Origin: Nageia nagi
Lineage: Eukaryota > Pinophyta
Assembly: GCA_050084985.1 (NCBI GenBank)
Contig: JBITNC010000001.1
Span: forward strand, 124,930,001-124,994,000
DNA length: 64,000 nt
Direction of reading: 5' to 3'
In this document: one piece after another, positions 1 to 12,160 of the stretch
Layout of the letters: each line of letters begins with the position of its first letter
Numbering within the stretch: the stretch's first letter is position 1
The notes under the pieces: generated by a model
The model's input: the letters and a program-made list of their open reading frames with translations, nothing else
Databases searched by the model: none
What the model was told of the DNA's origin: nothing
Translations under genes and position numbers: made by a program

Positions 1-345
1 TATCACCTACGATTTCTCCAAAAATGTGTGATGTTATCACTCAAAACTAGAATGTTTTTGAATAAAGAGTTATGAACATCTTCTCGTAGATGTCATTAAC
101 ACCCATTGACATTTCCTAAAACATATGACATCATCACTCAAAACTAATGGAGTTTGTTGAATATAGAGTTATGAACATATCTCATTGATTTCTTCTCAAA
201 AAATGTGACATCATCACTCAAAAATGATAAAGTTTGTTAATATCAAGTTGTAAACATCTCTTGCCTTAACAAACTATCAAGACACACTATTGAATAAGCC
301 ATTTGGAGCCCATTGATTTTTGCCAAAAAGTATGATGTCATCATT
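1..345. repeat. Degenerate direct repeats in left flank
   Basis: Three related units of about 55 bp occur near 28-81, 124-180 and 206-260. Each has a core resembling ATCATCACTCAAAA followed by GAGTTATGAACAT or a variant, and a partial core lies near 331. Spacing is irregular (about 80-100 bp), so this is a decayed array. No coding function is visible. Confidence 0.55.
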
Positions 346-560
346 GGATTTTCATGGGCCCTACTTAACTTGACTCTTACAAAAATGGTCATTCCATGAC
401 TTAACCTAGAATAAACTTATATACAACAGGACCAAAACTTGACTCTTGATAGCATTGCTGCTACATGATTGATAATTATGTACAATAGGGCCTAGAAATA
501 ACTTCCTGCACTATACTGGACCTAAACCTATGTAAATAGACTCAAGATAGAGCTCGGATA

Positions 561-795
561 TAACTTAGACAAAAAAAAACTATATATACAATACTTCCTA
601 AGAATAACTTAGACAAAAAAACTATATATAATAATACCTAAAAATAAGACCCAGCTAGACCTACATAAATCTCAAAAATGACTCTATATAATACTTCTTG
701 GGAATGACTTAGACAAATAAATACTCTATACAATACTTACTAGGAATGACTTAAAAAAATACATAAACTCTGTATAATACTTCTTGGGAATGACT
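561..795. repeat. Degenerate ~43-bp tandem array
   Basis: About five units contain the pattern GACTTAGACAAA, then an AT-rich stretch, then AATACTTCTTGGGAAT. Copies near 561, 605, 671-695 and 748 differ from one another by substitutions and small indels. This is non-coding satellite-like sequence of unknown origin. Confidence 0.55.
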
Positions 796-870
796 TATAA
801 ATATATCCCAGACATGACTCATTCAACTATGTACAAACAACACCTACCTTATAACAAAATGGTAGTTGAC

Positions 871-3395
871 TGTGACTCAATAATACAAACATGACCGGAA
901 ATACCCTAACAAAACAAAGCCTAACTAAGAGCACATATAATATAAGACTCTTAAACAAATACTAAGTATATATAATTTACATTAAGGACTGAACCCCTAT
1001 ACAAGTATTTACAATGGAGAAAGAAAGGGAAATAAGAAATGGGAAATATAGAGGAAATTTTATTAGGAGAGAAAAATGAAAATGAAAGAATATTACCCCC
1101 CAAAGTGTTATTATGCAAGAATAACAATTACTTTATGAGATACTCTATGTTGCTCTTTGTCATAGTGTTAACTTATAGAATTTTAATCATTATATCCTAG
1201 CTAGAGCATTTCATAATTTCTATATAATCATTATCTTCCTTATATTTTATTTTCATATCTTTAGCAATTACCACCCCATCATATATCATCCTAACCTTTC
1301 TTTATAGGTCTAGGATTATACTAGATAAGATGGATATCTTATTACACATATCCATGAATGCCCACATCACATCTATTTATGCAACCATAAATTCTTCTTA
1401 TGTTTCATCTATCTTAGTTAATGAGATGAGGCTTGGATTTTCTATGACTACCCTCATACTGATATAGACACATGAGGTGAGATACTCCTTAGCTTCCTTG
1501 GAGTATAATTCTCTTTTTAAGTTATTTTTAGTTGGAATAATTGTAATAGTCTCCCTCTCATGGTTTCTTACTTTGACTTATGATTTCCTCTTCCTTTTCA
1601 TTATTGTTAACTTCATGCTTCAATAGGGCTTTCTCTTTATCAAGAAACTTATGTTTGGGTTATTCCTTTTTAGTTGAAGGAAGCTAGGGGGTAGACAAGG
1701 GAAATGAAGGAAGGGAAATTTGAAGGATTCTAAATTTGATGGTATAACTGTGTGAGGCCACTGAGAGATAAGCGATCCCATAGTGTCATTTTCCAATTCT
1801 AAGGAGCGAATAGGGGATGCAAAAGGGAAAACGAGTAAGGGAGGGGGGTGGAAAGGATTGAGTGTTTGGGTGGAGGGGCTATGGGGAAGAGTATTGATTG
1901 GTATAAGGCTATAATAGTGGGTATGGATATCAATGTTATCCCAATCATGTAAGCATAAAATCTTAATTAGGCCCTAATGAATTAATAAGCTAGTTTGGGC
2001 CCTATAAATGTAAACATATAAAGAGTGATATAAGAAAAATGGTAAGTTTACCTAGAATCTTCTTCAAAGGTGCAATAGAATAGAAAAGTGTATTCATAGA
2101 TCAAAGAGAATTAAGCATCCCTTCAAAGTGAATAACTTGATCAACACATTGGGTGCCTAGTCCCATGGATGAGAAAGGTATTCTCTAGGGTAACCTGAAA
2201 TTAACTTTTTCACTCTTTCTCTAGGATCAAGGAATCATTGGATATCTTAGTTTATTATTCTAATTTCCTTAGGTTTAAAATCCTTTTACTACCATTCTTA
2301 TTTTATAATAAGTTTTGAGTTAATTATAATTTAGTTTTCATCCATAATAACTCTTCCTTATTTTGATATTATGGCTACTTGCCTAAATTGGTTTTCATTG
2401 TGTCCTTATAGTCATAGCAAAAAAACCTTGGTACCTCTTTCATAAATATTTTCTACACAATGTCATTCTTTCTAAATTCATATTTTGTTATTAATTCTAA
2501 TATTTTCTTAGGTGGAATCTTTATTACGAATGTTGCTCTTATGTACTTTCAAACCTAGTTCCTTATTTATTTCAACCAATTTCCAAATATTATCTCTCTC
2601 TCACCTTAATTATCTTTCCTCCTCTTTCTTATATATTTCCTTGATTTAATTGTGTCATTACATATAAAATATATGGTTTTGTTATTAATTAATAATTTTA
2701 AATGAGATTCACCAACCATCTTTAAATTCTTCTACAATATTCATTATCATCCCTATGTAATAATGATTATTTATATGGTTATTCATTTCCATATGGATAG
2801 GATCTTCCCTTGATTTTTATACCATTAGGTTGGCATATTACTTTCCTATATTCTATTATAATTTGAATCTACAATCTCCCCCTACCCACCTACCTAAAAT
2901 GTATTAATTTATATTAACATGATTTCAAAATCACCCATAGTTATTTTAGTTTTAATTTTTAATAAATGATTAGATAACCATGTAGTTAATTCATGTTTAT
3001 AATGAGTTATGGTGTTAATATAAATCATATCAGGTTAGTTAGTTTGAGTCAAAATGAGTTTTAGAGTGGTTACCTAAAAACAAGGACAAATTAATAGTTT
3101 ATTTCTAGTTAAATTATCTTCTAGTTATTTGTTTCTAATTAAAAATAAGGATAAACTAACAGTGTTCCTTAAATTGAGGCTAATCAAGTGGAATATTATT
3201 AAATCTAATTATTATCTTCAACATATGTAAAAATATCTCAAAATAATACATTGTATTTCTAAGTTTTTTTATGATTATTTGTTAGCATGTTGAGTTGCCT
3301 TGCATGGTGTCCATCATTAGTTTCTATATTTTAGAGTTATTTTAGAAGTTTGAATACATTATATTTGTGGGTGATCAAGTTGGAGTATATTAAAA
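871..3395. other. AT-rich stretch with no recognisable gene
   Basis: Both strands are closed by frequent stops. I recognise no retrotransposon motif, RNA gene or host exon. It is probably old decayed repeat sequence. One segment (about 2740-2925) resembles another at about 8705-8895. Confidence 0.4.
2740..2925 (+). repeat. Left member of a dispersed direct repeat
   Basis: This segment aligns by eye, with many substitutions, to 8705-8895 in the same orientation. Shared landmarks include CATATGGATAGG / CATATAGATAGG, ACTTTCCTATAT and a C-rich CTACCTAAAAT tail. The two could be LTR relics or fragments of one dispersed family. I found no TG/CA borders or target duplications. Confidence 0.4.
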
Positions 3396-3446
3396 TCAAT
3401 TTCTATTTAAAATCATACATACATACATAACATACATATAATTACA

Positions 3447-3452
<6 letters not shown>

Positions 3453-3491
<39 letters not shown>
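3453..3491. repeat. (TA)n microsatellite
   Basis: A nearly pure TA dinucleotide tract of about 39 bp, preceded by CATA-rich sequence at 3415-3450. Confidence 0.9.
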
Positions 3492-3493
<2 letters not shown>

Positions 3494-4433
3494 ATGTGAA
3501 CCAATAACCCATTGTACAAAAAATTAGCCTTGATTTTCAAATATGCTTAGTGGCCCAAAAATAAAACCTAATAGTAATATATATTGCTACTTACTATGCT
3601 AATTTTCAACTCCATGTAGACCTCCAAAAGGTATCAAAAATCAACCTATACCAAGTCTATCAAACCTTGTCATCCTCTAATCAACAATCAGATGACTTAC
3701 CACACATCCAACTTCTTGCAAAATAATCTCCTAGTGCTTGTCCACCCAAGTAATGATGTTGCATAGCCTCACCAATAGTGCTCCTCATAATAACCAATCT
3801 CTCTAAGCAATAGTCCTCTACCCACTCATAGTTTCTTCATCTTTCTCCTCATTTCTTATTCAATTGGAAAACTAGGGAGCTAAAATTTGAATACTCATCT
3901 GACTCCTCTATCACCCCTATCTTCTCCTTTACAATGATTTAATCATTTCCTTTCCATATCCTTAACCCTCTTCCTCTTTCATTTAACTTCAAAACCCCTA
4001 GCTACTTTTCAACCTTCTCCTTTGGATTTGATCTCAGTATAAAATCTTTAAAGTCATCTAGCCATCCCTTTTTTTTGGCCATGTGTTTAGCCATGACTAA
4101 GAATGATCCTTGTGTAAGGTATATTTCATCCATCTTTTTGTAAATATTCTAATGCCTTCTCTAGTTCCTGAATAGAAAATGTGACATGTTGACTTGCTTC
4201 CTCTAATGCATTTGGTTCAGGATTTTCAAGTGTTAGGCCCTAACCCTATGTCATTTATGTATCCAAATTAATATAATTCATGATTGTGTCAACAAATTAG
4301 ACCATGGTTGTGGGATATCCTCTTTCAAAATATATTCTCATCCCAATCAATCTTCTCATTCATGGAGAAGAAACCTAGTTCTATATTTTGGTGGTGTTTG
4401 TCCTGCTAGATCTTCAACCCATCATTAAGTAAA

Positions 4434-4685
4434 CTAGTTATCTTCACTAGCACTCTCATGGTGATTTAAAATATGAAATAGCCCATCAAAATGAATTCCT
4501 CCACCAAGATATTCTCCATTTGTTAGGATACACTTAAAATCAAATACATCAAAGCATTTCATGAAATTCAGATAGCTTGCACTCACCAGTATCACCTTAA
4601 TATCCTCACTGACTAGGACCTTGGAGGGCTTTGAACATAGGTCTTTATGCCCTCCTTTAATACCTCCCAATCTTCCTTCCTCCAT
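4434..4685 (-). other. Unrecognised 83-codon open frame
   Basis: A minus-strand frame starts MEEGRLGGIKGGHKDLC and ends SASEDN. I recognise no domain, membrane segment or catalytic motif. It sits alone in AT-rich, otherwise closed sequence without a promoter or neighbouring gene. It is probably chance or a remnant of an old transposon gene. Nothing suggests it is expressed. Confidence 0.15.
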
Positions 4686-5311
4686 AACTACTATTTATCT
4701 TGCATATGAACTAGAAACTCATCTTCTACAATATTGATGCCAATAATTTTTTAAGACCTCTTAAAATAATAAGTCATTTTCCCACCACCATCTAGTCCAA
4801 TCCACACTCAAGCATGCATCATTTACTGCCCTTTCATCTAGAACAGTCATTTCCTCCTCCATGTGAACCATCTTATGAAATGATTTCTCATGCCTTTCCT
4901 AATTACAAGTGACTTCCATATTTATTACAAGGTGATGAAAACACCTTGCTCATATCCTCCATCCACCACCTCATCTTTATCACATCTCTTCCAGTGGTAC
5001 ATCCTATCCACCTCCTTTTGATATTCAATATATTACTAAACCACTTCATATGAGCCCAAATTTATCATATCATTATTCTAAAGTAATATAATCATCCTTT
5101 TTAGAGATTTGGAGCTATCTTAGGTGCAAAATTCATGGTTGTGTTCTAGCAAATATGGTAATTAATTTTTATATCACAAAATAATCTTAGTTTTCTTAGA
5201 ATTATTGTTTATACAAGGCTAAAAACTTGGGAATTTTTCCCAAAATATTATGTTTCCTTTAGCTCTATTTTTCCATAAAAAAATCATCCAAGAGAAGCTA
5301 CAACTTCATGG

Positions 5312-6490
5312 TTTTTTTTTTTTGGTAATGTTAAATGATTATATTACCAAAAATATAGGAGGTTTTTGGTTGACCTCGAAATCGTACAATGGGATTCAAA
5401 AGTAAAGACTTACATGGAAAAATAACATTACAAGAAATACATATAAAGTATTTTAAAATTTTGAATGACACAAAAATGAGTAGGGAGCCATGTAAAAAAG
5501 CCAAGGAATAAATAAGACTAAATCGATGGGGATCAACCTTGATGAGTCAATTGTAAATGATACAACGAAGCAAGATGAATGTATGTAGTGTTTGTTTGGC
5601 CCTAAGCTTGATAAGTGGAGCAAGAAGCAATCCAATCTAGATTCATAGTTGTTGTAAAACCCATTAACAGTATTGTGAAGAGATAATAGGATCTAGCATT
5701 GTATGCTGAGGATTAAGGCCATGATTTAATTTATGATGTTGGATCTCATCCTCTTGGTACACATTTTGATTAGGGTGTGGTGAATAGCAATAGCCTAGGA
5801 AGGAGTTGATTCTAAGGATCTATCATATACCAGTTTGATGAGGCCTTGATGGATATAAGTACCACACTTTATTGCTTTCACCTTATGAACTGAGCATTGA
5901 AGGGAATGAGCTAAGAAATAAGCAAATTTCAACTCTCTCCTCATAAAATGAGTTAAGATTTCCATGTGGATATTGAGAACTATACAATTACTCCTTACAA
6001 AGTGAAGTAGTTAACTACCACCTCATGGATGTCTTTCATCTCCTCTTGTATCTAGCTAATATCATACCTAGATCTCAACTTCCTAAGATGTTTAGGTTGG
6101 TTCATGAAAAACTCTACCTCCCCATGGTTCATTTTCAACTCCCTATTGATTCTTCTACCTGAGGCCTACAAGCTAGTAATTTGAGTAATGTTGTTTCCTC
6201 AAAGTTGCAAGTGATAGACCCTATTATGCTTTATTATCCTCTTAATGTTTCACCACTTGGTCAGTCAAATTTGTTCATGGCCATGCAAATGTTTTGTGAA
6301 GGGAGCTATGTTGAATTCACATAAGGTATCCCATAGCCTCACTTTCATCTTGTGTTTGGCATTGGTCACAGGTTCCAACCTCCAAGCATCCATTATTGGA
6401 TCTCTAAACTTACTAGGGAGCAACTTCCCAGCTACTCTATTCCAAACCAGGAAGAGACAAAGGGGGAGGAACTTAATAAGAAGAAGCTAG
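5312..6490 (-). mobile_element. Possible minus-strand LINE 3' remnant
   Basis: A run of 12 T at 5312-5323 is followed by GGTAATGTTAAATGATTATATTACC-like sequence. Read on the minus strand, this looks like the poly(A)-tailed 3' end of a plant non-LTR retrotransposon. Minus-strand sequence up to about 6490 keeps moderately long open stretches (for example 5453-5635). I cannot recognise reverse transcriptase or RNase H motifs in them. The assignment rests on the tail alone and could be wrong; a 5' end and target duplication were not found. Confidence 0.3.
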
Positions 6491-9400
6491 TGAGTTGAGC
6501 ACAAAAAATTATGCTTGATAAATAATCTTGGGACTTATGTTCAACATACTTAGGTGTGATAATCTAATCCAAGCAACTTCATGGTATTTGCAGTTGTATT
6601 TTTTTTATGTTATGGTCATTATATTGCTTTATTTTTTGTTATCAAATTTGTTGTTAGCGAAGGATCATTCTATGAGAGATAATTCACCATTTATTTTTTA
6701 AATTTTATCCAGATTAAAGCACTAAACAATTCTAACTATTTTTGGATGAATTTTCATCTTCTTTTTATCCATTTAATGCAAATTGATTTGAGTTATTATT
6801 AGTTTTTTAGGTCTCTACAACTCAAACATTTGTATTTGGTATAAAAACTTATAGGGTTATTTATGAGTGTTTTTTTAATGTACAAGTATGTTAAAGTAAG
6901 AAAGGGAGAATAATTTGATTCCAAATATATTTACATAAGTATTGGATAAGAAATTAAAAAAAAAAAACTATTTTTTTACTATCATGGCATCAAATAGTGC
7001 AACTCTAATTAACATACCTATTTTCAAAAAAATAATTTTGACTATTAGATAGATCAAGTGATAACTATATTTATGTATAATGATATTTTTAAGAGTGTGA
7101 ATCACCTATACATTGCTATAATAGATTAAAATACTCTACCTTAAGACCAAAAGAAGACTTTTAAATATAAAGAAAAAATGATGCACAAGCCTTTTTCTAT
7201 CTATCAAGTGCAATATATTCTACCATCTATCTACGGATAGTTGTTTGCAATGATAACCATGAGGCATGGATTACCTTGGAGATAACTTATGAAGGTTCTA
7301 AAAAGCTAAGAGTAATGGAACTCTCTATATTGAGAAATTCTTTTCAAAATATGAATATGAGTGAAAGATGAAAATATATGAGATTGTCATGTTGATAGGT
7401 CTAGTTATTTAATGATATTTTGAAGTCCCAACCAAACTGAACTTTATTTTGATATTACTACCTATAACTTCCATATTATAATATGAATGAACTTGAATGA
7501 TATTTACTTTATTATTATGATGTGTTTGTATATACATTTATTTGTATTTTGGAATAGTAATTTATTGTAGGAATAGGATATGGTGAAGCTAAGAGTCAGC
7601 AATGAAAATAACAACAAAATTTACTACAACCATTGCTCTAATGACTACCTAAAAATTAAGGTAGTAAATTAGTCAACTTAAAGAATGAGGACTTCTCTCG
7701 AAAATAGTGAGAAATGCTTTTATGGATACAAGAATCCTTATTTCAAGAGTAGACAAGCATATCTCTTCAACCACCTATTTATTTAGTCATTTGCTTATTG
7801 TACTATAGAATAAATTGGATATAACATACTTGGTTAAATATGAACCAAGCATTAATAATAGTATTATTTTGTTCCTATTATAATGACTCTAGGGGACTTA
7901 TATAAACTTGTTGAGCATAGATTCAGAGATTTAGATGAATCATATCAGATTGTAATGCGTAGAGTTTCAATATCATTGTATAGTCATTCCCTTGAAGATA
8001 CTATATCTCTCAGAAATGACAAAGCCTGCATAATTCAATAAAGTACTATGTTCATGAAATTATGTATGTTCTAAATGGTTATGTTTTAGCTTTGAGGTAG
8101 TATAGCTTAGAAAAGAGAGTATAGATACTATTTAACTTGGCACAAGCACACCAAGGAAGGATAGTCCCTACAGAATATTACTACAGTAGGATAAAAATAA
8201 CAATTAGAAAATTGAATAACAATAGCAGTTAGTATATAGTGTAGCTTTTTTCCACTTGTATTTTCTTTTGGTAACTTTTAACATACTACACATCTGGGTT
8301 AGGAATTATCATTTATATTTCAATATTGCAAAGTGAGGTGTGTGAATAATTTCTTTATAATAGGAAAGTTCCATCCATTACATTTTAGAGTCTCGTTCTA
8401 GGTTAGATAGAGCATGTTCCATTTAAATCTAATGTGGATGACACTAGAAGAGACAAAGTTCATTCTCTTCTAGTAAGAACAATTGAGTTCTTCTTTAAAG
8501 CAATGAAAGGTGAAAAATTAGAAAATTACCTCATCTTTTGAGAGTGATCCCTTCTTAAGAATAAGACACAATGAGATGTCCAGCAAGGGAGATTAGCAGC
8601 ACTTATGCAAGTTAATTAAGAAATTCATCACATGTATAGATAAATTATATAATGAATACGATGAGAGTGTATGGATAAGTCAACATGATCAATAATTATT
8701 TCTATAGTATCTACCATCATCCCTTCATTATTAATTATTATTTCTATAGTTATTCCTTTTCATATAGATAGGCTCTTCTCCTTGATTTCCATGTCATTGG
8801 GTTCGCACACTACTTTCCTATATGTTTTCATCATTTGAATCTATTATCTTCCCCTCTCCCTACCTAAAATTTATGTATATATATTAATTATAAGTATTCA
8901 AGTACATATACAACTCTTATCTTATTCATGTTTGATGAGTAGATATATTCCTTAAACTTTTTTAGTATAAGTTTGACAATTCTCTTTAGCTATCATATCC
9001 TCTAATTCTGACTCATATAATTGATTCATATTATTTTTTTATATTAGTAAAAAAGAGGGTTTTGAAAAGGTCCCAAAGAAACCTCTTAATTTTTATAATT
9101 TCCTCAAGGATTTATAACAAATCCTAGTGTTGATATAGTAAGCTCTTGACAAGTCATCCTATCTCTAGAGATAGAGCCAAATCTCCAAAGAGGAAGTCAC
9201 TACTAAATATGAATCTCTAGGAGATATATCTCTTACAAGAGCTATCTACAAAGAACATTTATTGGAAAAATAGAGTACTTAATTCCTTAAAGGACCCTTC
9301 CCCACAATAGGGATAAGAATAAAGGACCCTTCTGATGCAGGTGTTCCTCCATCTAGAGATTTTTGAAAATAAAATATAAAATACAATAAGGGAAATCATA

Positions 9401-9925
9401 CTAAACAAGAGTAACCTCCTTTACAACATGCTCATAAACCATGAAAAAATTGATCTTTTTTATCTCATTCTACCAAGTATTTCACTATAAAAGTCCATAA
9501 TTGTCTACAAGTTTAGAAGTTCATTCATGCTCTTCACAATGCCTACTTTGCTACCAATAGATATTAGAGTAGTAATCCATACTATATCTTCAACATTCAA
9601 TATGAAAATGAATTAAATCCATAAGTTCTTTACCATTCATTTTTTTTATTCCATAACCTATAAGGATGATTCTACCTCCATATATAACCATAACTCTTTG
9701 CCATGTCCAAGAGGCCTATCACTTAGGTACTTCACAACATGGACACCCCTCAAGGTTTCTTCTACAAGAACTCCTTCTACATTAACATCATACATGATCT
9801 TACTATGGTCTATAAATACCATTTACCTACCTTACATTATATACTTATTGTACGTAAGACAACCTACATCAACCTCTTTCAATTTCCCCCAAATGTTCTT
9901 TAGGTGAGTTCTCCAACCTTCTCTA
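6491..9925. other. AT-rich stretch with no recognisable gene
   Basis: No frame longer than about 70 codons looks real. 8705-8895 repeats 2740-2925. A T-run near 9031-9037 followed by GTAAAAAAGAGGGTTTTG could be another LINE tail but is too weak to call. Nothing else is supportable up to the border of element E at 9926. Confidence 0.4.
8705..8895 (+). repeat. Right member of a dispersed direct repeat
   Basis: Partner of 2740-2925 in the same orientation, about 6 kb apart, clearly diverged. See that entry for the shared landmarks. Confidence 0.4.
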
Positions 9926-9977
9926 TGAGGGAATCAAGCCTAATTACCCAAGATCACATGAAATCTATCTCAAATTC
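9926..9977 (-). repeat. Element E 3' LTR, outer piece
   Basis: These 52 bases, starting TGAGGGAATC, match the outer end of the LTR of element I (55514 onward): both run through CCTAATTACCC / CCTATATGCCC and AAGAT-ACATGAAATCT. The LTR is interrupted here by element A. It resumes after A's AATTC target duplication at 19498 and ends at 19930. Together the pieces make about 485 bp, against 495 bp for the related LTR of I. Confidence 0.65.
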
Positions 9978-10464
9978 TGTTAGAATTTGTAATGAAATAT
10001 TGTGAATATCTAAACTCCTTGTAAATTCAATTAATCACTTAAGGGTATGTAGATACCTTAAGAGATTAATTGAATTCTTTACTATGTGGACTTTGACTTT
10101 ACCAAAGTGGTTAGTTGGTAGGTTGAAGTTAGGTAATACATTTAATGTAACCCTAACCTTACCCTTGAGTTAAAGGAAGGTTAAGGAGGTGCTCTCAAGC
10201 TATAAATAGAGGGCCTCTCCTCTTGTAACCAAAAAAACTAAGTTCTTGGAGTAAGATTACTCTACTAGTTGTGTAGGAAAGGAAGAGTATAGTTGTAAGA
10301 GAGGCATACTTGAGAATTGAGATACTAGTTGTGGATGTACTCCCAAGGATGGAGGAACCACATTACACTTGTGTTATCTTGAGTGATTGTGTTATCTTGT
10401 GTATGATTGAGTTTCCTAGTCTTAGGTCCTAGAGGATTTGTTTAGATCTAGTTCAAATCCTTCA
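9978..10464 (+). repeat. Element A 5' LTR
   Basis: 487 bp, TG...CA bounded. A TATA box (TATAAATA) lies at 10201-10208. It is preceded by CCCTAACCTT and an imperfect partner arm AAGGTTAAGG. The promoter should drive transcription rightward through gag-pol. Confidence 0.93.
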
Positions 10465-10466
10465 AT

Positions 10467-10478
10467 TGGTATCAGAGC
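10467..10478 (+). promoter_or_regulatory. Primer-binding site, tRNA-iMet
   Basis: TGGTATCAGAGC begins two bases after the LTR end and matches the complement of the plant initiator-methionine tRNA 3' end. The same site and 2-bp spacer occur in B and C. Confidence 0.95.
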
Positions 10479-10479
10479 C

Positions 10480-10635
10480 TTGTTGTGGAAGCTCTTCTTC
10501 TAGGTGTAGACATTCTCCTTGTTGTGGAAGCTCTTCTTCTAGGTGTAGACATTCTCCTTGTTGTGGAATCTCTTCTTCTTGGTGTAGAAGCTCTCCTTGT
10601 TGTGGAAGCTCTTCTTTTGGTGTGGAAGCTACATC
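10480..10635 (+). repeat. 39-bp minisatellite next to the primer site
   Basis: Four units of 39 bp start at 10480, 10519, 10558 and 10597, each beginning TTGTTGTGGAA. Because 39 is a multiple of three, every frame through the array stays open on both strands, giving false repetitive ORFs. C has about two related units and B about one, so copy number varies within the family. Confidence 0.9.
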
Positions 10636-11375
10636 TTGGAGGTTCTTCATCCTTCTTCATTCCTCATCTTACACCCCATTAGTGAGGTAAATTTTTAAGA
10701 AAAGGTATAAAGTTCCTCCTTATTTGATCATTTTTTTTGGATTATTGCATTAGATACTAACATACTTTGTGAGATATTGGAGCTTATTTCTTGCAAAATA
10801 TGATTAAAATGACAATGCAAGTATTTTTTTTATACTAACCTCTTATGTTAGTAGCATTTTTTTTACAAAAATGCTCAATACATGCTATAATTTTTTAAGA
10901 GGATACTATGAAATGCCAATATTTTTACTAACATTTTTTATGTTAGTAGTATTATGTTATTACTATTTGCTTAAAAAATAGTACTATATTATTGTGACAT
11001 TTCTCCTACATATCCTACCATTTTTTATGTTAATGGTCTTTTAGTGAGGCATGAACATTTAAAAATTAGAGAGGAGGACAATTTTTTTTAGTTCTACCTC
11101 AATTTTAGGAGCACAATAATATATTCAACAGCTCAATATAATATATATATATCTATATATATATTTTTTATTTTTTCAATTTATTTAAAATATAGTTAAA
11201 ATATATATATATATATATATATATTTTATTTTAAATTTGTTTAAACTCAAAAAATATCTATATGTATTTTTATATTTTAAATCTATTTAAAATACTCAAA
11301 AATATATATATATTATTTATTTTGTTTTAAATTTGTTTAAAATAATAATAAAATATATATCAATGTTTAAATCGG

Positions 11376-12160
11376 GGGGGGGGGGTCCTCCTCGCGCGAA
11401 CGGTCTCTGGTGGCTCCTCCCGACCACCTCCACCCCCGCTCCTCCCGCCCATGTGCGCCTGCTCCTCCCGCCATCTGCACCATTTCTGGTCTGTTCCTCT
11501 TTTTTGAAGCGTTTGGCAGGAGTGGGCATCGTTGGCACATAGCACCCATCGTTGCATGGACTCCACTGATCGTAGAATCTGCACCCACTGCCTACACCCT
11601 GATGCAGCCTATTCCATGGCGTCCACCCCTTGCAAAGATCATGGGCTATGCACCCAACGGTGCCTTGCACGGATGCGGCCAATGCCTGATGCAGCCCAAT
11701 TCCTTGTCCAGCATAGCTTACTGAATATGCCCCACACGACATGTTTGAATCCATGCAAGGTGTCGCATCGTATGATTCTGCATCATGTCACACCTTGTGA
11801 TCGTCGTAGACCCCGTTTCGTAGGCCATACCCAACACATCCTCCTCCCACGCTGACTTGTTTGCTACATTGCACGATGCAGCCATAGTTTCATGATGTGC
11901 ACTACTCACAGGATAAACCCACACAGGCACACGACTTATTTGACGAGTTCCCTGGACTGTGATGATCAATGGAAATGCAGAGAAGGCATGCAACTGTTTG
12001 ATGCATGATTCAAACAAAGTTTCATGCACTACAATGATCACCAGATCTGCACAAACTAGCTACATCGCACGGGCCTATGAAATTGCAACTGTCTATTGTT
12101 TGACCCGACGCATGATGCAGACAGAGCTCCTATGGACTGCCATGGCCCTTTTAATTTTTT
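11376..12160 (+). pseudogene. Captured host sequence with PPR-like fragments
   Basis: A GC-rich block starts at a run of about a dozen G and stands out against the AT-rich leader. Broken reading frames resemble plant PLS-type pentatricopeptide repeats, which bind organellar RNA in intact proteins. One is about 11608-11679, with the core IMGYAPNG. Another is 11959-12096, with GNAEKA...KVSCTTMITRSAQ..YIARAYEI. A shifted frame just upstream reads AHDLFDEFPG. Stops and frame changes rule out function. The likely origin is a host PPR gene copied into the retrotransposon leader. The family call rests on motif resemblance. Confidence 0.6.

Noticed and set aside
5453-5635. 60-codon minus-strand frame with hydrophobic stretch
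   Set aside because: Short, isolated, AT-rich and without a recognisable motif. At most part of a decayed LINE.
9031-9300. Second possible LINE tail (T-run then GTAAAAAAGAGGG)
   Set aside because: The T-run is short, no coding sequence is recognisable beside it and no target duplication was found.
10462-10690. Several overlapping repetitive open frames, for example with Cys/Ser-rich or Glu-rich repeats
   Set aside because: They are by-products of the 39-bp minisatellite, whose length is a multiple of three; frames stay open on both strands without coding meaning.
11317-11754. Long minus-strand frame of 145 codons
   Set aside because: It runs antisense through the captured GC-rich block, where stops are rare. 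No recognisable domain; the plus strand shows the PPR resemblance.
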